DNA of 5,394 nt from Heyndrickxia sporothermodurans (GCF_016785185.1 NZ_JAEKDY010000166.1), one strand, 5' to 3'; positions 1 through 4,433 are shown, counted from the first letter of the stretch. Made by a program: numbers and translations. Notes: a model not told the origin generated them from the sequence alone.

Positions 1-47
1 AGCGTACCTATTTATTGGAATAGTTTCACATATTATGAAAATAAAGT

Positions 48-84
48 TAGGGTCCGTGTCGAAAAATATTTTTTTGACACCCTA
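48..84. repeat. Imperfect inverted repeat upstream of the HxlR gene
   Basis: GTGTC (56-60) pairs with GACAC (76-80). An inner A-run (62-66) pairs with a T-run (71-75), and outer TAGG (48-51) pairs with CCTA (81-84) across a bulge of four bases on the left arm. The T-run sits inside the hairpin, not after it, so this is not a normal intrinsic terminator in the plus direction. A perfect TTGACA lies at 74-79 inside the right arm, but no matching -10 is found 16-18 bp downstream. It could be a structured leader, a protein site or a remnant of a mobile-element end. I cannot decide among these. Confidence 0.5.
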
Positions 85-86
85 CC

Positions 87-113
87 AACGGGTCAAACCG
101 TTGATGTATCAAC
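87..113. promoter_or_regulatory. Two overlapping inverted repeats, candidate operator of the HxlR gene
   Basis: GTTGATGTATCAAC (100-113) is an inverted repeat with 6-bp arms and a 2-bp centre. It overlaps AACGG/CCGTT arms at 87-91 and 98-102, sharing GTT at 100-102. Both sit just ahead of the ribosome site and start codon of the HxlR-type repressor. Dimeric winged-helix HxlR proteins bind short dyads, and some control their own gene, so 100-113 is the best operator candidate here. The symmetry is seen directly. The operator role is inferred from position and family. Confidence 0.4.
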
Positions 114-123
114 ATTTATAGAG

Positions 124-130
124 GGAGGTG
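124..130 (+). promoter_or_regulatory. Ribosome binding site of the HxlR gene
   Basis: GGAGGTG lies 7 bases before the ATG at 138. It is a near-perfect Shine-Dalgarno sequence and fixes the start codon. Confidence 0.85.
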
Positions 131-137
131 TAGCAAT

Positions 138-467
138 ATGGAAAATTCACGACTATGTCCAAAATTTGAGAAGGCATTTCAATTATTAGGAAAACGATGG
201 ATTGGTGTAATTATCCGTGTTTTGGAAAGTCACCCAATGCGATTTAATGAAATTGCCGAGCAAATTCCACATATAAGTCAAAAAATGCTTTCCGATCGAT
301 TAAAGGAATTGGAAAACGAGAATATCGTTATTCGGGATGTGTATCCGGAAACACCCGTTCGAATCGAGTATCGATTAAGTGAAAAAGGTCATGCGATTAC
401 TCCAGTTCTTGACGAAGTCCAGCATTGGGCGGATAAATGGGTTTCGATGAACAGCTGTAACGAATAA
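138..467 (+). CDS. HxlR-family winged-helix regulator, YodB/CatR-like
   Basis: A 109-residue DNA-binding protein of the HxlR (DUF24) family, small dimeric winged-helix regulators. The family pattern is clear: LCPKFEKAFQLLGKRW (6-21), then RFNEIAEQIPHISQKMLSDR (35-54) covering the recognition helix, then the wing region ETPVRIEYRLSEKG (71-84), and a C-terminal dimer helix ending WADKW (97-101). Length is normal for the family. Cys7 occupies the conserved redox Cys position of Bacillus YodB and CatR (YvaP), repressors that sense quinones and diamide through thiol chemistry. A second Cys at 107 near the C terminus resembles the YodB arrangement, so an intersubunit disulfide switch is possible. 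The gene has a strong ribosome site, its own terminator, and dyads upstream that may allow autoregulation. No oxidoreductase target gene is visible within the window. Family assignment is firm; ligand and targets are inferred. Confidence 0.92.
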   Translation: MENSRLCPKFEKAFQLLGKRWIGVIIRVLESHPMRFNEIAEQIPHISQKMLSDRLKELENENIVIRDVYPETPVRIEYRLSEKGHAITPVLDEVQHWADKWVSMNSCNE

Positions 468-473
468 GAAATT

Positions 474-506
474 ACCTTAGCTTTTATTTTGAGCTAAGGT
501 TTTTTT
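474..506 (+). terminator. Intrinsic terminator of the HxlR gene
   Basis: A perfect 9-bp stem, ACCTTAGCT (474-482) with AGCTAAGGT (492-500), encloses a 9-nt loop and runs into seven T (500-506). It begins 7 bases after the stop codon. It insulates the repeat region downstream from HxlR transcription. Confidence 0.9.
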
Positions 507-598
507 ATGTCGAAATATTATTAAAAGAGCACTGACATCGACAAAATATGCAATTACTTATTCAAATTTTCGCTTGATTTGGCTGGATTTTTTATATG

Positions 599-620
599 TT
601 TAATCAAACGTTTGATTAAA
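599..620. promoter_or_regulatory. 22-bp perfect palindrome, orphan operator-like site
   Basis: The 22 bases are exactly self-complementary, centred on the CG of AATCAAACGTTTGATT. Long perfect palindromes of this kind are typical operators of TetR-family and similar dimeric repressors. No repressor gene or well-formed promoter is found beside it: the TTGATT and TATA-like words nearby are not correctly spaced. The surrounding bases 507-682 hold nothing else I can support. It may be a functional site for a regulator encoded elsewhere, or the remnant of a lost promoter. It could also form a cruciform or RNA hairpin but has no T-tract, so it is not a terminator. Confidence 0.5.
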
Positions 621-682
621 TAACTTACATGTAGAAACTTGTTATATTTTGATCTTTTTAGTTTCAAAAATGCTACCTTTAC

Positions 683-780
683 TTTTTTGAACGGTCCACT
701 TTTTTATTAGATTGGTTCGGTTTATTTTTGATCGGTTCATCCTCTTTTTTGATCGGTTCCTTCTCATTTTAATCGGTTTG
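683..780. repeat. Degenerate 20-21 nt repeat with phased T-tracts
   Basis: About five loose copies of a unit like TTTTTTGATCGGTTC occur. The aligned G of GAACGG/GATTGG/GATCGG falls at 689, 710, 730 and 751, with a more diverged copy AATCGG at 771-776. T-runs lie at 683-688, 700-705, 725-729, 745-750 and 767-770, mostly about two helical turns apart, which predicts intrinsic DNA curvature. The block abuts the 52-bp array but has a different unit and period. Copies are diverged, so this is an old or loosely constrained repeat. No coding role is supported. Confidence 0.55.
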
Positions 781-817
781 GGTTGGGCTTGGTTCTAGTG
801 TTTCGATTTTGGGAACA

Positions 818-1273
818 ACCAAGTTGGATTTTTGTATTGGATCTTGGGTTTCATTCGCTCGCTTTGATGACCAAGATGGACTTTGGATTTGGATCTTGGG
901 CTCCATTCGCTCGCTTTGATGACCAAGATGGATTTAAGTTTTGGATCTTGAGCTTCATTCGCTCGCTTTGATGACCAAGATGGATCTAAGTTTTGGATCT
1001 TGAGCTTCATTCGCTCGCTTTGATGACCAAGATGGACTTTGGATTTGGATCTTGGGCTCCATTCGCTCGCTTTGATGACCAAGATGGACTTTGGATTTGG
1101 ATCTTGGGCTCCATTCGCCCGCTTTGATGACCAAGATGGATCTAAGTTTTGGATCTTGGGATTCATTCGCTCGCTTTAGCGACCAAGATGGATTTAAGTT
1201 TTGGATCTTGGGATTCATTCTCTCGCTTTGACGACCAAGTTGGATTTGAAAATTGAATCTTGGGCTTCATTCG
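818..1273. repeat. 52-bp tandem repeat array, about 8.8 copies
   Basis: The word ACCAAG recurs at 818, 870, 922, 974, 1026, 1078, 1130, 1182 and 1234, an exact 52-bp period with no indels; the ninth copy is partial. The core is ACCAAGATGGA, then a variable segment, then GGATCTTGG, then CATTCGCTCGCTTTGATG. CCAAGAT and ATCTTGG are complementary and alternate at 15-nt and 23-nt distances, so hairpins can form in two alternative registers. Units at 870, 1026 and 1078 share one variable segment (ACTTTGGATTTGG); those at 922, 974, 1130 and 1182 share another (AT[T/C]TAAGTTTTGG). The end copies at 818 and 1234 are diverged and both read AAGTTGG instead of AAGATGG. The array lies between convergent terminators. 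It is not a CRISPR: there are no unique spacers and the unit is contiguous. Function unknown. Confidence 0.95.
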
Positions 1274-1385
1274 GAGTTTTTTTCATAATGTAATGAATAA
1301 CGGTAATAACCCTAACGGTCAAATTTCGTTTTTTGCTTCTCTTTTGATAATGATATTGAAATACCTCTGCGACTTGCTTACTCAT
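1215..1385 (-). CDS. Small basic ORF of 56 residues reading into the repeat array
   Basis: A minus-strand ORF starts with ATG at 1385-1383 and has AGGAG (1397-1393) 7 bases upstream, an ideal Shine-Dalgarno arrangement. That is the main reason to take it seriously. The first 34 or so residues come from unique DNA and are rich in Lys/Arg (for example YHYQKRSKKRN at 11-21), followed by a hydrophobic stretch (TVRVITVIHYIM, 23-34). The rest, ending NEAQDSIFKSNLVVKARE, is encoded mostly by the ninth and eighth repeat copies and resembles peptides the other copies would give in the same frame. Its TGA overlaps an ATG (ATGA, 1218-1215) opening a further repeat-encoded ORF. It follows proS in the same direction but beyond the proS terminator, and I see no convincing promoter. 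I do not recognise the protein. It could be a real small gene, a gene truncated by the array, or chance. Confidence 0.35.
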   Translation of the reverse strand: MSKQVAEVFQYHYQKRSKKRNLTVRVITVIHYIMKKTPNEAQDSIFKSNLVVKARE

Positions 1386-1392
1386 ACCGATA

Positions 1393-1397
1393 CTCCT
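1393..1397 (-). promoter_or_regulatory. Ribosome site of the small minus-strand ORF
   Basis: AGGAG on the minus strand lies 7 bases before the ATG at 1385. Good spacing and sequence make this the strongest support for translation of the 56-residue ORF. A 5-base match can still arise by chance. Confidence 0.4.
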
Positions 1398-1426
1398 ACT
1401 ATTAATACGAACATTTTATCGAACAG

Positions 1427-1435
1427 TTATCCACA
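1427..1435 (+). other. Single consensus DnaA box
   Basis: TTATCCACA matches the DnaA-box consensus exactly. Only one is present and no other origin features (AT-rich unwinding element, clustered boxes, dnaA/dnaN) are seen, so this is not an origin. It may be a chance match or an isolated DnaA-binding site. Confidence 0.25.
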
Positions 1436-1466
1436 TGTCTAGAATTTTATAGTTTTCTAAACAAAC

Positions 1467-1502
1467 AAAAAAATACAGATGACCCATTCATCTGTATTTT
1501 TT
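1467..1502 (-). terminator. proS: Terminator of proS, sequence symmetric for both directions
   Basis: ATACAGATGA (1473-1482) pairs perfectly with TCATCTGTAT (1488-1497) around a 5-nt loop. The stem is extended by A-run/T-run pairing (1467-1472 with 1498-1502). It begins a few bases after the proS stop codon, and the run at 1467-1473 supplies the U-tract for minus-strand transcripts. The opposite T-run (1497-1502) means it should also stop plus-strand transcription coming from the repeat region. Confidence 0.92.
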
Positions 1503-1508
1503 ATAAAA

Positions 1509-2945
1509 TTAATATGCTTTTGCCCAGTAGACTAAGTGTTTCGCTTCGCCGCCGCAGCAGACACATGTATCAGAAACTGGTTCACCTTCAAAAGGAATGC
1601 AACGGGATGTTGCGGATGTTTCATCTTTAATGAAGTTTTCACAAGCTACATCGCCGCACCACATTGCTTTAATAAAGCCTGGATTTTCAACAAGTACTTG
1701 TTTGAATTCGTCCATATTGCGTGCAATACTTGTTTTTTCTTCACGGTGTGCCTTTGCTTTTTCAAATAGATTGTTTTGAATATCTTCAAGAAGTTCTACA
1801 ACCTTCGTTTCGAGTTCAGCCATTGGAACGAAGATTTTTTCACCTGTATCACGGCGAACTAGGACGACTTGACCTTTTTCGATGTCTTTAGGACCCACTT
1901 CTAGACGAACTGGGATTCCCTTCATTTCAGATTCATTGAACTTCCAGCCAGGCATTTTGTCGCTTGCATCGATATCGACTCTTGCAACTTTCTTCAATTG
2001 ATCTCTTAGCTCATATGCTTTATCAAGGACGCCCTCTTTATGCTGTGCAATCGGTACGATCATCACTTGTTTTGGAGCAACTTTTGGCGGTACTACAAGG
2101 CCGCGATTGTCACCATGGACCATAATTAACGCACCGATTATTCTTGTAGTAATTCCCCATGAAGTTTGGTGTACAGTTTGAAGTTCACCATTTTTGTCGG
2201 TAAATTGGATACCGAATGCTTCGGCAAAGCCGGTTCCTAAATAGTGGGAGGTACCTGATTGCAATGCTTTTCCGTCATGCATTAAGCTTTCAATCGTTAA
2301 CGTATGAACTGCACCGGCGAATTTTTCCTTATCCGTTTTACGACCGCGAAGTACAGGTATTGCAAGATATTTTTCACATACTTCAGCATACATATCAAGC
2401 ATTCTTGCCGTTTCTTCCTGGGCATCCTCGCTTGTAGCATGACATGTGTGCCCTTCTTGCCATAAGAACTCTAATGAGCGTAAGAATGGTCTTGTTGTTT
2501 TTTCCCAGCGAACGACATTCGCCCATTGATTATATAATTTAGGTAGATCACGATAGGAGTGTATGATATTCGCATAATGTTCACCAAATAGAACTTCCGA
2601 TGTTGGACGGATAACTAAGCGTTCTGCTAATTCTTCTGAACCCCCATGTGTGACCCAAGCAACTTCAGGTGCAAAACCTTCAATATGATCTTTTTCCTTT
2701 TGTAATAGACTTTCAGGAATAAGTAAAGGCATGTAAATATTTTCATGACCTGTTTCTTTAATTTTTCCGTCTAGTATGTCACGGATATTTTCCCAAATGG
2801 CAAAACCGTATGGGCGGATAATCATTGACCCTCTTACTGATGAGTAATCAACTAAATCAGCCTTTTTTACAACATCTGTATACCATTGTGCAAAATCATC
2901 TTCCATTGCGGTAATCTCTTCAACAAACTTTTTATCCTTTGCCAC
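1509..2945 (-). CDS. proS: Prolyl-tRNA synthetase, short archaeal/eukaryotic-like form
   Basis: Class II aminoacyl-tRNA synthetase that attaches proline to tRNA-Pro in the cytoplasm. At 478 residues, with no insertion between motifs 2 and 3, it is the short ProRS lacking the editing domain of the roughly 570-residue bacterial type. Seen in order: RPTSE (113-117), motif 2 area TRPFLRSLEFLWQEGHT (151-167), GTSH (231-234), QTSWGITTR (260-268), motif 3 area HGDNRGLVVPPKVAP (277-291), an anticodon-binding domain from about 294 to 395, and a C-terminal zinc-type domain with Cys430, Cys435, Cys461 and Cys464, ending in the Tyr typical of this form. It closely resembles the second ProRS of the Bacillus cereus group. 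The start is GTG at 2945-2943, set 7 bases after GAAGGGAAG; an ATG at 2952-2950 is out of frame and stops after six codons. The gene is preceded by a proline T-box leader and followed by a terminator, so it is its own transcription unit. The genome may also carry a long-form ProRS. Confidence 0.98.
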   Translation of the reverse strand: MAKDKKFVEEITAMEDDFAQWYTDVVKKADLVDYSSVRGSMIIRPYGFAIWENIRDILDGKIKETGHENIYMPLLIPESLLQKEKDHIEGFAPEVAWVTHGGSEELAERLVIRPTSEVLFGEHYANIIHSYRDLPKLYNQWANVVRWEKTTRPFLRSLEFLWQEGHTCHATSEDAQEETARMLDMYAEVCEKYLAIPVLRGRKTDKEKFAGAVHTLTIESLMHDGKALQSGTSHYLGTGFAEAFGIQFTDKNGELQTVHQTSWGITTRIIGALIMVHGDNRGLVVPPKVAPKQVMIVPIAQHKEGVLDKAYELRDQLKKVARVDIDASDKMPGWKFNESEMKGIPVRLEVGPKDIEKGQVVLVRRDTGEKIFVPMAELETKVVELLEDIQNNLFEKAKAHREEKTSIARNMDEFKQVLVENPGFIKAMWCGDVACENFIKDETSATSRCIPFEGEPVSDTCVCCGGEAKHLVYWAKAY

Positions 2946-2952
2946 AATACAT

Positions 2953-2961
2953 CTTCCCTTC
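2953..2961 (-). promoter_or_regulatory. proS: Ribosome site deciding the GTG start of proS
   Basis: GAAGGGAAG on the minus strand ends 7 bases before GTG (2945-2943). The nearer ATG (2952-2950) directly follows the site, is out of frame and meets a stop after six codons, so GTG is the start. Confidence 0.75.
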
Positions 2962-2976
2962 TATTTTTTTAAACGC

Positions 2977-3012
2977 AAAAAGACCTCGATTCCTTAAAAG
3001 GGACCGAGGTCT
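2977..3012 (-). terminator. T-box-controlled terminator before proS
   Basis: On the minus strand AGACCTCG (3012-3005) pairs with CGAGGTCT (2988-2981). The stem is extended by a G-T and a T-A pair, then one mismatch and two more pairs, with a short A/T loop, and is followed by five T (2981-2977). It is the default structure of the T-box leader. The antiterminator formed with the adjacent T-box sequence (3027-3013) would compete with it. Confidence 0.92.
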
Positions 3013-3220
3013 GGTGGTACCACCCTTATTTACAGCATTGCTGTACACTTCATTATTGATAACGGTTCGTGTAAACCGCTTGTATCTTAAGTAAGATCGA
3101 TACAGAACTCCAAGGCAGGTTCAAATGCTGTCTTTAGAAACTTTTCACCAATTGTTTCCTCTCTAGAAAAGACGGACACACTCTACTAGTCCTTTTCAAC
3201 GTTTTTTTATATATAATTTT
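2977..3220 (-). promoter_or_regulatory. Proline T-box riboswitch leader of proS
   Basis: The leader RNA of proS senses uncharged tRNA-Pro and allows transcription into the gene when tRNA is uncharged. Seen on the minus strand in order: the AGAGAGG motif of stem I (3164-3158); a distal GAAAC/GTTTC stem with GGTG; the specifier region GAACCTGCCTTGGAG, where CCT (3119-3117) after GAA and before G is a proline codon; a TGTATC/GATACA stem; a CGGTT/AACCG hairpin (about 3080-3061); the T-box AAGGGTGGTACCACC (3027-3013); and the terminator. The TGGT of the T-box would pair with an ACCA tRNA end, consistent with discriminator A. All major T-box parts are present, and the proline specifier agrees with the gene downstream. 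The 5' end is set from the promoter; the +1 is estimated. Confidence 0.97.
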
Positions 3221-3226
3221 TTAAAA

Positions 3227-3255
3227 AATATACTAATTTTTTTATCCAATGTCAA
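3227..3255 (-). promoter_or_regulatory. Sigma-A promoter of the proS T-box transcript
   Basis: On the minus strand TTGACA (3255-3250) and TATATT (3232-3227) are separated by exactly 17 bases. The -35 is perfect and the -10 has five of six consensus bases. Transcription should begin near 3220 and give a leader of about 275 nt. The -35 begins only 11 bp after the stop codon of the AI-2E family gene. Confidence 0.9.
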
Positions 3256-3266
3256 GCGACTTTATA

Positions 3267-4289
3267 CTATTTTATCTTTTTATTCTTTTCATTTTGAACA
3301 TCTAGAACATCTAAAAGGAATACGAAAACTGGGATTCCTAATATTAAGCCCCAGACACCGAAAAAATGCTCCGAAAAGATTAATACAATAAATGTATAAA
3401 ATACTGGAAGGTTTGTCTTTGAAGACATTAATTTTGGATTTAATACATATGCTTCAACCGCATGAACAATCACTACGATGATCACTACATATAATACTTG
3501 AATAAAACCGCCTATACTATATGCTATGAAGCAAAGCGGAATTAGTGAGATAATTACTCCTGCTACCGGTATTAATCCTAGGAAGAAAATCATAATTGCT
3601 AAGCCAAACAATTGCGGAAATCCCATAATGGAAAGGGCAATCGTTGTTAATACCGTATTTACAATCGCTATAATAAATTGCGCTTCAATTACCTTACCAA
3701 AAGTTAATGCGAATTTTTTGCTAAAAAACTCAATCTCATCATAAAACGGAGATACTTTGCTTGTTTTAAATTTCTTTGTAAAGTCAATGAGTCTCTCTTT
3801 TTCCAAAAGGTAAAATATACTTAGTATGAGAGATAAAAATACATCTATGCTCAATTTTCCTATATTAGTGAAATATCCAAGCAGGAACGTAAATCCTTGT
3901 TTTAAAAAGTTGGTTATTTCATTTTTTTCTATTATCTTCTCAACAATATAGTTCACCACTACATTATCTTGCGGCTGGGAATAGAATTCAATCAATTGCT
4001 TGATTAGTTGGGTTATTTCATTGATGAGTACCGGTAAATATTTACTAATACCGAGCGATAATAGGCCGACACTGGCAACATATAGGACAACAACCGTTAA
4101 TTTGCGATTTACATGTAATCGTCTAGAAACAAATACTGATAGACGGTCCATTAAAAACGCAAAAATAAATGTTAGCAGTATTAAATTCATCATACTTCTC
4201 AAAAAATATATTATAAGTGCAAGTAAAGCAAATATAATAAAACGCTTTACACTTCTTTTTTGAAAAAAACCGCTAACAAACTCTGCCAT
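3267..4289 (-). CDS. AI-2E/PerM family (DUF20) membrane protein
   Basis: A 340-residue polytopic membrane protein of the AI-2E transporter family (Pfam AI-2E_transport). Members include TqsA, proposed to export autoinducer-2, and transporters for other solutes; most Bacillus paralogues have no defined substrate. Hydrophobic segments lie at about 16-30, 34-48, 64-82, 145-163, 203-222, 226-248, 250-277 and 297-327. A charged, probably extracytoplasmic or amphipathic region of about 85-140 comes before the conserved C-terminal half, the usual family layout. Family signatures seen are FFLGLIPVAG (235-244) and NPKLMSSKTNLPVFYTF (284-300), followed by a Gly-rich GVWGLILGIP (311-320). Length is normal. 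GGGAGG lies 11 bases before the ATG. It follows the terminator of the permease gene, so it should have its own promoter in the AT-rich gap, which I could not assign. No terminator separates it from the proS promoter. The substrate is unknown and should not be assumed to be AI-2. Confidence 0.93.
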   Translation of the reverse strand: MAEFVSGFFQKRSVKRFIIFALLALIIYFLRSMMNLILLTFIFAFLMDRLSVFVSRRLHVNRKLTVVVLYVASVGLLSLGISKYLPVLINEITQLIKQLIEFYSQPQDNVVVNYIVEKIIEKNEITNFLKQGFTFLLGYFTNIGKLSIDVFLSLILSIFYLLEKERLIDFTKKFKTSKVSPFYDEIEFFSKKFALTFGKVIEAQFIIAIVNTVLTTIALSIMGFPQLFGLAIMIFFLGLIPVAGVIISLIPLCFIAYSIGGFIQVLYVVIIVVIVHAVEAYVLNPKLMSSKTNLPVFYTFIVLIFSEHFFGVWGLILGIPVFVFLLDVLDVQNEKNKKIK

Positions 4290-4300
4290 CTTATCGCTTT

Positions 4301-4306
4301 CCTCCC
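4301..4306 (-). promoter_or_regulatory. Ribosome site of the AI-2E family gene
   Basis: GGGAGG on the minus strand lies 11 bases before the ATG at 4289, slightly long spacing but a strong match. It supports this start. Confidence 0.75.
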
Positions 4307-4352
4307 AAGCTCTTGAATTTAAACAACTTACACCTCACATATTACTTTATTT

Positions 4353-4433
4353 TCTCATACTTTCATACTATATTATCAAAAAAATTTATGTTTTTTTATA
4401 ATTTTATGTTTCTAATAATTTGTCTCATACTTT
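4353..4433. repeat. Direct repeats in the AT-rich gap before the AI-2E gene
   Basis: TCTCATACTTT occurs at 4353-4363 and again at 4423-4433. A shorter copy, TCATACT, directly follows the first (4364-4370). They lie in the very AT-rich gap between the permease terminator and the AI-2E gene, where that gene's promoter should be. They may be sites for a regulator that reads direct repeats, or low-complexity coincidence. No clear sigma-A promoter was found in this gap. Confidence 0.3.

Larger units (their letters stand above)
1..121 (+). other. Left-edge segment, possibly the 3' end of an upstream gene
   Basis: Two plus-strand frames are open from the window edge. The frame starting at base 2 runs about 39 codons to TAG at 119-121, three bases before the HxlR ribosome site, as the last gene before a cotranscribed regulator would. 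Its last residues read KPLMYQHL. The frame starting at base 1 stays open to TAG at 190-192, overlapping the HxlR gene, and contains RVRVEKYFFDTLPTG. I recognise neither peptide, and both cannot be coding. The segment also contains strong inverted repeats (48-113), which fits non-coding regulatory DNA better. It may hold the end of a gene or none. Confidence 0.22.

Noticed and set aside
74..102. TTGACA as -35 of an HxlR promoter
   Set aside because: No acceptable -10 occurs 16-18 bp downstream; the word is part of an inverted repeat.
599..620. Palindrome as a transcription terminator
   Set aside because: No T-tract follows on either strand and the HxlR gene already has a terminator at 474-506.
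642..767. Very basic 41-residue minus-strand ORF over the 20-21 nt repeat
   Set aside because: Its Lys/Arg/Asn-rich sequence follows from the T-tract repeat, and no ribosome site precedes the ATG.
783..971. Plus-strand ORF of 62 residues over the repeats
   Set aside because: No ribosome site and low-complexity repeat translation; it ends where the frame shifts between units.
795..1166. 123-residue minus-strand ORF through the 52-bp array as an independent gene
   Set aside because: No Shine-Dalgarno precedes its ATG, the repeat length is not a multiple of three, and its peptide is only the repeat read in successive frames. Kept only as part of the ATGA-chain finding.
818..1273. CRISPR array
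   Set aside because: The repeats are contiguous 52-bp units with no unique spacers, and no cas genes are present.
1260..1442. 60-residue plus-strand ORF after the array
   Set aside because: TTG start inside the repeat, no ribosome site, and it overlaps the better-supported minus-strand small ORF.
1536..2437. Plus-strand ORFs opposite proS
   Set aside because: Shadows of the clearly conserved proS frame, without ribosome sites of their own.
4301..4324. Sigma-B-like GTTTAA-N12-GGGAGG before the AI-2E gene
   Set aside because: The presumed -10 is the ribosome site itself, which would leave almost no leader, and it deviates from GGGWAW.
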